Shown: positions 56,881 to 64,000 of the stretch, piece by piece
Layout: the number at the start of each line of letters is the position of its first letter
Numbering within the stretch: the first letter of the stretch is position 1
NCBI RefSeq assembly: GCF_019279795.1
Contig: NC_056733.1
Span: forward strand, 1,423,081,552 to 1,423,145,551
DNA: 64,000 nt
Source: Protopterus annectens
Taxonomy: Eukaryota; Chordata; Ceratodontiformes; Protopteridae
Direction: 5' to 3'
The notes under the pieces: model-generated
Databases searched by the model: none
Told to the model about the DNA's origin: nothing
The model's input: the letters and a program-made list of their open reading frames with translations, nothing else
Made by a program: the position numbers and the translations under genes

Positions 56881-57160
56881 CTACAGTCCACCATTATCAG
56901 TAAATATGCACAATTCTACAGTCCACCATTATCAGTAAATATACACAATTCTACAGTCCACCATTATCAGTAAATATGCACAATTCTACAGTCCACCATT
57001 ATCAGTAAATATGCACAATTCTACAGTCCACCATTATCAGTAAATATGTACAATTCTACAGTCCACCATTATCAGTAAATATGCACAATTCTACAGTCCA
57101 CCATTATCAGTAAATATACACAATTCTACAGTCCACCATTATCAGTAAATATGCACAATC
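56881..57160. repeat. 35-bp minisatellite, 8 copies
   Basis: The unit ctacagtccaccattatcag plus taaatatgcacaatt repeats every 35 bp from 56881 to 57126. Units are almost identical (atgca/ataca/atgta variants). Confidence 0.97.
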
Positions 57161-57399
57161 TCTGAAGAAGTAAAAAAGTCATCTAAATAATTCCACAGTA
57201 AATAAATCTGTAACTATTGAAGAGGTTGCTGCTAGCAAACACCTTTATATTTCATGGTTTCATCGAAAAATAAAGTGTCTGATGCCCCAGAGGAATAAAT
57301 TGCCTATATTACATTAAAATGATAAGCTAGTAATATTGCAATAGGAAATGGATGGCAAACTGATAACAGGCTCATAGTTAGTATCTTAACTATTTCAGT

Positions 57400-57505
57400 A
57401 CGGCAGCATTCACCCCTTGTGGGAGTAGAACCAACAACCTTCTGCATCAAAAGCAAGTACGCAACCTGTTGTGCTTTTAACAATGCAAGCTGACTTAGCA
57501 TAAGC
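57400..57505 (-). mobile_element. tRNA-like SINE remnant (fourth head type)
   Basis: Minus strand reads AAAGCACAACAGGTTGCGTA and, further on, GGTTGTTGGTTCTACTCCC, similar to the remnant at 26895-27010. No tail is assigned. Confidence 0.35.
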
Positions 57506-57559
57506 AGCACTAAATTTTTCTTCCCCTGCAGCTCTCAGCTCCTTCTAAAATCTACTCAA

Positions 57560-58090
57560 TACTCAACTGCATCTCAACTTTGCAGCACAAGAAATCTGGA
57601 AAAAGCCACATTTATTGGGGGGGGGGGGTCAAAAGCCCAAAAAACAGGGACACATTAAACATTGCTTGTATAATCTTGGAAAGTTGCTAGAATAAAATGC
57701 TGTGTTACCACCATACATTTTACTGCCATGGTCCCTATGCAAAAGAGTCAGAACAACACACCACTATGCCAAATCAGCTGCTTTGTGAAAGAAAAATGCT
57801 GGGTTACCACCATACATTTTACTGCCAAGGTCCCTGTGCAAAACAGTCAGAGCAACATACCACTATGTCAAATCAGCTGCTTTGTGAAAGAGCGGAAGAC
57901 TGAAACTTAAATGGCTATCATTTAATGAATTCAGTTCTCACCATAGCTGTCAACCTCTTAGCACAAAACACCTGGACAAAGCTAATAATGGGGTAATACA
58001 GTCCCAAAAATAAGGACAAATTTCAAATATTCATCTTATAAACTTAGGTTGTGTTACTATGTATTTTCTGAAGAATATGAAGTCTGAAAT
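57560..58090 (-). repeat. MITE-like dispersed repeat U, copies 5 and 6
   Basis: Inverted copies marked by catctcaactttgcagcac with aaatctggaaaaagcc (57565) and gctgtcaacctcttagcac with acctggacaaagc (57945). A 99-bp tandem duplication (57696-57893) lies in the first. Confidence 0.5.
57696..57893. repeat. 99-bp tandem duplication
   Basis: aatgctgtgttaccaccata at 57696 and aatgctgggttaccaccata at 57795 begin two similar units, both ending atcagctgctttgtgaaaga. Confidence 0.9.
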
Positions 58091-58129
58091 TCAAATGCCT
58101 GTCAATTTTACTTATGACGGAACAAAAAC

Positions 58130-58312
58130 AATTTTCAGCAGAGGCCCAGGGAGAAATACTGCAGACACATGTCTTTGTAAAATGGCAGGACACCAGAGCA
58201 AATCCACACAAACACAGGGATAAGATGCAGACTCCACACACAAGGCACCCCAGCCAAGAATCAAACCAGAAAACCTATAGCTGTGAGGCAACAATGCAAC
58301 CACTGCAGCATC
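58130..58312 (-). mobile_element. tRNA-headed SINE with third tail type, copy 1
   Basis: Minus strand: CTGCAGTGGTTGCATTGTTG (A-box region) and CTGGTTTGATTCTTGGC (B-box region), then GGAGTCTGCATCTTATCCC, ending CCCTGGGCCTCTGCTGAAAA. The head resembles that of the RTE-tailed SINEs at 2.2-2.8 kb. The end matches the ccctgggcctccactgaaaa tail at 11.2 and 63.5 kb. Confidence 0.6.
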
Positions 58313-58384
58313 AAATATGTAAGGAATTAAACATTCAGAAACCTGAAGTCTGAAATTCAAATGCCTGTCAATTTTATTTAACAA

Positions 58385-58577
58385 CAAAAAAAATATTTTC
58401 AGCAGAGGCCCAGGAAGAAATAATGCAGACATGTCTTTGTAACATGGGAGGACACAAAAGCAAACCCACACAAACACAGGGAGAAGATGCAGACCCCACA
58501 AAGAAGGCACCCCAGCCAAGAATCAAACCTGAGAACCTGCAGCTGTGAGGCAACAATGCTACCACTGCACCATCAAA
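58385..58577 (-). mobile_element. tRNA-headed SINE with third tail type, copy 2
   Basis: A second copy of the same SINE. It and the flank gaagtctgaaattcaaatg are repeated together (58078 and 58345), so it arose by tandem duplication of a ~267-bp block and not by a second insertion. Confidence 0.6.
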
Positions 58578-58679
58578 TATCAAGCATTGCAGCATTTAGA
58601 CACCACAGATATTATGAGGAACAGATCAGATCAAATATGAGGCAAAAATCTGCAATTTATTTTAGAAATGGTGGTGGGT

Positions 58680-58781
58680 AGGGAATTCAGGTCTTTAACA
58701 CCTGCATACAAGGTACAGGGTTGAAGCCTAAGGTATTCCCTACCACACCACCATGAGTGTAGCCACCAGTATATAGCAACT

Positions 58782-58812
<31 letters not shown>

Positions 58813-59000
58813 CTCGCAGCTGCAAGCAAATAAATCCCTCTGTTCACATAAATCCATGTCTCCACACACCCTTACCTGTAGTAGGCTGATCTCGTAGCTG
58901 CAAGCAAATAAATCCCTCTTAAATCCACTGTAGCTGCAAACACATAAATCCACACAAGACTCCGCTGTAGCTGCAAACACACAAATCCACACAAGACCCT
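58680..59000. repeat. (AC)n tract and short tandem gtagctgcaa units
   Basis: An (AC)n run at 58786-58813 is followed by four units around gctgcaagcaaataaatcc or gctgcaaacacataaatcc, at about 58819, 58897, 58931 and 58970. Confidence 0.7.
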
Positions 59001-59170
59001 GCCCATCCAGCTCCGAATCACGAGATCTTCCAGACGAGACTGCAGCAAACTCCAGACTGCTGACGTTGCAGTCCGACTCTGATGAGGTCTCCCAGCGAGT
59101 TTCTAGGACAGTCTATTGCAGTTGTACTGCATAGACTTCTGGGATCTTGCTCTAACATGTTTCCCAGTCC

Positions 59171-59223
59171 GGACTGCTGCTGAAACAGTCTGCGCATGCT
59201 CCAAACTGTCTCAGCAGCAGTCC
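59171..59223. repeat. Hairpin with 19-bp arms in GC-rich block
   Basis: ggactgctgctgaaacagt (59171-59189) and actgtctcagcagcagtcc (59205-59223) are inverted copies with one mismatch around a 15-base spacer. The surrounding 58980-59250 is clearly richer in GC than its neighbours. No RNA family was recognised. Confidence 0.75.
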
Positions 59224-59379
59224 AGGCTAGTGCACATGCGCGAAGTCTGCGAATTTTGATTTTTTTTTTCTTTCTTTTATTTTTTTTATTTTCTAATTTC
59301 TTTATGTTTTACAGCTGGGGGGGCTGCAGTCTGGCAGTCCAATAGCACGGGTTGCCCCTGAGGTCATCTTGGTGCTCCC

Positions 59380-61012
59380 CAAGGCCAAAAACATGGCATC
59401 AGTGAGACCAGACAACATCCCAGGTTGCCTTTTAAACAACTTAAAACATGACCTAACAGACCCACTTGGATCCCTATTTAACTACAGTCTGCAAACTGGC
59501 TATGTTCTGGTGGAATGAAGGATAGCAGCAGTAATCCCTCTGCTTAAAGGGGGTCCATCAACTGACCTTCGGAATTATTGTCTCATAAGCCTGAGTAGCC
59601 TGAACTGCAAGGCCATGGAAAGAATCATTTTGGACCTTATTAACAAAGACAATAGTAATGTCCAAACTCTGGACCCAACCCAGTTCGGATTCATTAGAGG
59701 TAGATCATGCCTGTTAAACATGGTTGACTTCTTCAAGAAAATCTGCAAGTCCCCGAAAAAGGGAAAGACTGTGTACATACCACCTATTTTGACTTATCTA
59801 AGCTATTTGACATAATCTCATACTCTGGTATTAAAGAGACACTCTCCTGTTTGGGAATTAAGCCCTACATTTCCAGATGGGTAGCCAACTGACTCACCGA
59901 CAGGATGCATACTATCAAAGTGGGTGACTTCATCTCTATCAAAAGAACAGTTACCAGTGGCGTACCACAGTGTTCTGTGCTGGGACCCTTACTATTTGGA
60001 TTTTATTTCTCAGAAGTCCAGGCAAACGTGGATGGCCTGTGGCTTACCAAGTTCACTGACAATTGCAAATTGGGTGCAATCACCGAGTCTCCTAATGATG
60101 TTAATATACTTCAGACAGGGTTAACACAGACAAGTGATTGGTGCCAAAGCCACAGACTAAAGCTAAATACAAAAAATGCATTATTATTCCCATTGGAAAA
60201 GCTGACATCCCTGCTAATTGCATTATAGACAGCACCCCCCTTAGTGTAAACCCAGTGGTACTTGATCTGGGTACTCAAGTTGATAGCAATTTGAACTTTG
60301 ACCACTACGTATCCACAGTAGTAAGGAATTCCTTCTGTGTGGTACATCTTATAAGTAAAAGCATTGCATTTAGATCTAAGGATGTTGTAATTCCCTTATA
60401 TTTAGCCCTTATCAGACCAATAATTTAGTACACTGCTCCCTTTTGCATGTACCTCACCAGACACCTGCAACAGTTGGAGAGACCACAGAGGTTTCTCACC
60501 AAAAAATTACAGGGTACAGACAACAAGTCTTATACAAAAGGACTGACAGCCCTGTCACTGTATTCTGTCTCCTACAGGTTGCTAATGGGTGACCTGTGCC
60601 TTGCTTACAGAGCAGTCTCTGACCCGGCCCTGATGAAAATGTTACATATTTGTAACTCAAACTTCAGGAGGGTCACTCACTCCAGGGATCTTAACCTAGC
60701 CTCTGGCAATGAACAGGTCATACTGCCACCTCTCTGGAGCAAGCTTCTAATTCATGTGAAACAGAGTCCCTCCCTGATCTTCTTCAAACACAAACTAGAT
60801 CAATGGATGGGTGACCGCAAATTCACTCCTGAGGTAGTAGCCATGTCCCTTCTGGACAGAAGAAGTCAGTATTAACTACCATAGACACTTACCTCTGTGA
60901 ACATCTCTCACTAACTACTGACAATTAGAGCAACCAGGGATACATATGGCTGGGCTTGTAAGGGCTCTAGGGCCATTAGCATACTAACTTTCTATGAAGC
61001 TATGGACAAATA
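59380..61012 (+). mobile_element. CR1 LINE, RT and 3' end
   Basis: A 5'-truncated copy of a CR1 subfamily. Frames at 59615-59815 (LDPTQFGFIRGRSCLLNMVD), 59905-60228 (SGVPQCSVLGPLLFGFYFSE and LTKFTDNCKLGAITESPND) and 60447-60875 (MYLTRHLQQLERPQRFLTKK; FFKHKLDQWMGDRKFTPEVV) cover the RT. The catalytic box is FTDN, so the second Asp is lost. It meets the next CR1 tail to tail near 61012. Confidence 0.8.
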
Positions 61013-62932
61013 GGATCATAGGAAGGCTGTTGGCCCTGAGGTCGTTATAAGCCTAGCCAAGAGTTTAGCCCATGTTTAGACAAGTCAGCACCCAATTCCC
61101 CTGTCCAGCAAGGATATGAGTGGAATCCCAGGGGTGTATATTCTGTTTCCCATCCAGTTATCCAGGATGAGCTTAAAAAGGGGTAAAGAAGTACTCTGCT
61201 TGATGTGGAGAGGGAGTCTATTACACAGATGGGGGAATCTCTGGGACACAAATCTGCCCCGCCAACAAGTCCTGTTAATGTCACAGACCAGGTTGAGGCT
61301 GCATGTATGGGTTACTCGAGGGGAGCTTGACCTGCGGATATGCAGTAGTTACATCAAGGCGGGGTCCGAGATCACCTTGTATGCCAGACAGAGGTCACCT
61401 CTGAGTAGTCTGTATGAAACTGAGTAAAGGGATAGGGCCTATCTGTGTATGGTAGATGTTTGAGACCCTGGATTCTCCTGGTGAGGAACCTCTGTGGTCT
61501 CTTCAGCTGCTGCATGTGCTCTGTGAGGTACATGCCAAAAGGGGTGTTGTACTCAATAATAGGCCTTATAAGGGAAGAATACAGAGATATTATGACCTCC
61601 TTGTCCCTGGATGAGATACCCTTACTTATGAGGTGGGCCATATAGAAGGCTTTCTGTACAATGGAAGCAACATGGTGGTCAAAAGTCAGGTTGCTGTCAA
61701 CCTGGGTGCCCAAATCCCTCACAACTGATTGCATGCTTAGGACATTGTTATTAATGTGATAATTTGTGGGGACGTCACTCTCCCCAAAGGGGATGATGAT
61801 GATGCATTTTTTGGTATTCAGCTTGAGGCCATGTTTCTGGCTCCAGTCACTTGTGTTGGGTGAGATCCTCTTGGGGATGTCCACATCAACAGGGGAACTG
61901 ATGATAGCACCCAGCTTGCAGTCATCTGCAAACTTGGTCAGCTATAGCCCACTGGTTTTGGCCTGCACCTCAGAAAAGTATATCCCAAATAACAAGAGGC
62001 CCCAACACTGAACTCTGGGGTACACCATTTGTTACGTTCTACTGCTTGAGGTGGTTTCCTCTATTTTGACTAGGTGGTTCTGTCAATGAGCCAGTTTGCT
62101 ACCCATCTGGTAACATATGGATTGATGCCTAGTTGAGAATGTTTATCTATAATGCCCGAGTGGGGAATAGTGTTGAAGGCTTTGGCCACGTCGAGGTAGG
62201 CCTAGTGCACTGTCTTCCCTTCGTCCATGGCTTTGGTGATTGGCTGTGTGGGACTGAGTGTTTGGAGGTTGCCAATGTCCTTGTTAATGAGTACCATGAT
62301 AATCTGTTCCATGGCTGTGCATATGGCTAGTTAGGCTGATGGGTCTATAATTTCCTGAATCGGTGGATGCTCCACTTTTGTGAAGGGTTGACAGTGGCTG
62401 TCCTCCACTCATCTGGGACAAAGCTGGTACTCAGGCTTTGGTTGAATAGGGTGCCTAATGGTGCTGTAGGTTCCTGCATGAGAAGATGCAGCCGGGGATG
62501 ATATCAGGTCCCATGGAGGTTGTAGTTTTTTCCTTTGAGAGAACAGTGATGACTATTGATGGGGGGGACAGAGGGGTGATGTTTTTGCTGAATCTGTCAG
62601 CCAGCACGTCTGCTATATCTATGGTATTTGTATATGTGGTGTCCTTGACCACCAGTTCTGAATAGATCTGGTTGCTTCCTTTGAGGTTGTGGACATATGT
62701 AAAGAAGGCCTTATGATTGTCTCTAGTAGATGTGACCAATTTGGACTTGAAGTTTGCTTTGGAGGATTTCACTAGTGCTCTTATTTGCTTGTGCAGGCTA
62801 AGGAGACATTGCTTCCAGTTGGGCACCTGCTCCTTCTTGGTCTTGGACAGCAATTTTTCCCCTTTGTTATAGAGTTTATTTATTGCAAATGTCCACCAGA
62901 CAAGTTTGCTCTTCCTTGCAGAGGATGATTTA
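61013..62932 (-). mobile_element. CR1 LINE, linker to 3' end
   Basis: Minus-strand CR1. Frame 61372-61884 has the RT C-terminal part (IIIPFGESDVPTNYHINNNV, RPIIEYNTPFGMYLTEHMQQ). Frame 62455-63198 has KSKLVWWTFAINKLYNKGEK, VKSSKANFKSKL and TTSMGPDIIPGCIF. The middle (RT core) is present but broken. The 5' end joins L1/Tx1-type ORF1 sequence in the same open frame near 62.93 kb, a chance fusion at an insertion or deletion junction. Confidence 0.8.
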
Positions 62933-63235
62933 ATCCTGTTGGAATGTAGCATTCTTCCATCACTGAAATCCAAGTCAACCCAAACCTTCTTTGTTCCATT
63001 CCATAAATGTTTGTCATCAGTAATTTGTTTAATTTCAAAAACAGTCTGGCATTTTAGTTCAAAATACTTCCCTATCTCTTGCTTGGCCACATATGTAGTC
63101 CTGAATTGCAACACAAGTTTTTTTTTCCTGCACAGTGTAATATTTCCACTGGTTATGCAACCCTTCCATGACTCACAAAAGGATTTTTTGTGAAACATTT
63201 TTCTGCCAGTGCAAAAGTCTCAAATGTTATTTTTC
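62933..63235 (-). mobile_element. L1/Tx1-type ORF1 fragment
   Basis: The N-terminal ~90 residues of the frame ending at 63198 are not CR1: LVLQFRTTYVAKQEIGKYFE, FEIKQITDDKHLWNGTKKVW and VDLDFSDGRMLHSNRIK. In Tx1-type ORF1 proteins such a segment precedes the zinc knuckles, which are seen near 44.3 kb in this window. Family assignment is from memory and moderate. Confidence 0.4.
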
Positions 63236-63409
63236 AGAGGACTCTGTCCCTTAAATGAGTCAAAGTGCTTATGTTCATACCATAAAATCCAAGTGGAACC
63301 ACCTGAGAATCCCAAACAACATGTATGTTAGTAGATTCTCCATTTCTGCCTTGAATTCTTACTTTCTTACTACAGGTCATCTCCTTTTTTTGTTTGCACT
63401 CTGCAACAT

Positions 63410-64000
63410 TGTACTTTATTTATTTATTATGTACGTATTTATGTATTTATTTATTTATTCCTTGGCATTTGATTGCCAAGAAGGTCCACTGGGCCAGTAA
63501 AAAGACCATTTTCAGTGGAGGCCCAGGGTAAGAAGCCCCAGGATAAAAAAACAACACAAAAAAAACATACATTACAAATAAACATTTCTAATGAGAGTTA
63601 AAAAAAAATCATACAATACAAATAAACATTTCAAGAAAATTAGAGTTGATACAATAAACAAAAATATAAATGAGATTTGCTACAATAACAAAAATAGTAC
63701 AGAACAAAAATATAAATTGCATGAGTATTCTACATTGTAAATAAAGGAAAAAATTAAAATTTTAGCAATGATTGAGGTTAAGTACAGGCCATAAGATCAG
63801 TTACCAGTGCTAACCAGGTCCCATGTTTAATGAGTGTTACTGATTGTGAACTCCAGGGTAAGCATGTAGGCCAGTATAGTGAGGAAGTTATAATATGTGT
63901 ACAGCTGACTGGGTAGAAATGTAGTTTGAGATGAGGTGAAGAAGTAGTTGTTGTTTTATAGGGGTCAGTAGGAAGATGAAGAATTGATATGGGGACTTAA
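63410..64000 (-). repeat. LINE 3' tail and flank at window end
   Basis: (TTTA)n at 63415-63465 and ttttcagtggaggcccaggg at 63512 match, in the same orientation, the tail at 11228-11338. The rest to 64000 is AT-rich, without frames, and probably the 3' UTR of the same element running out of the window. Confidence 0.45.

Noticed and set aside
59079-59086. CTGATGAG as a second hammerhead core
   Set aside because: No GAAA core and no pairable stems at the needed distance.
62455-63198. 247-aa frame as a novel host protein
   Set aside because: It is a chance fusion of L1/Tx1-type ORF1 sequence with CR1 linker sequence; both halves are recognisable as LINE.

Overview
The window is AT-rich vertebrate DNA with one host gene, an intronless SOWAHA (sosondowah ankyrin repeat family member A) at 30448-32013 on the + strand. 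The rest is almost entirely transposable elements and simple repeats. Large intergenic space, many degraded LINEs of several clades (CR1, RTE, L1/Tx1-type, an R4/Dong-like clade), tRNA-derived SINEs and a DIRS element point to a large-genome vertebrate such as a lungfish, salamander or caecilian. The species cannot be named from the sequence alone.

Layout. 1-1.56 kb: degraded CR1 (-). 2.2-3.2 kb: two back-to-back tRNA-headed SINEs with RTE tails, then a cluster of inverted and direct duplications. 4.65-5.08 kb: fold-back MITE. 5.3-9.6 kb: very old L1-type LINE (+) with a CR1-tailed SINE in it. 10.5-12.2 kb: SINE, CR1 and RTE pieces. 13-18.2 kb: a near full-length CR1 (-) with ORF1 zinc finger and SGNH esterase, endonuclease and reverse transcriptase, followed by a second CR1. 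18.2-20.7 kb: R4/Dong-like LINE (-). 20.7-23.6 kb: CR1 split by an RTE insertion. 24.6-26.4 kb: CR1 with a long open RT frame. 27-30 kb: MITEs, a SINE and a CR1 (+). 30.4-32.0 kb: SOWAHA. 34.4 kb: a hammerhead-like motif. 34.9-35.9 kb: 16 x 59-bp minisatellite. 38-44.4 kb: L1/Tx1-type LINE (-) split by a CR1 and by a palindromic MITE with a perfect 8-bp target duplication. 44.4-52 kb: a ~0.4-kb tandem repeat interrupted by a 5.5-kb DIRS element with inverted terminal repeats and an internal complementary region. 52-54.3 kb: 5' half of a CR1 (+). 55.4-59.2 kb: MITE-like repeats, minisatellites, a third SINE type. 59.4-63.0 kb: two CR1 copies tail to tail. 63.0-64 kb: L1/Tx1-type pieces.

The main theme is LINE/SINE partnership. 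At least two tRNA-derived head sequences occur joined to three different 3' tails. Each tail matches sequence elsewhere in the window: the CR1 3' end with (CCTATGAA)n, the RTE 3' end, and a third tail that may belong to an L1/Tx1-type LINE. No second host gene, RNA gene or CRISPR array was found.
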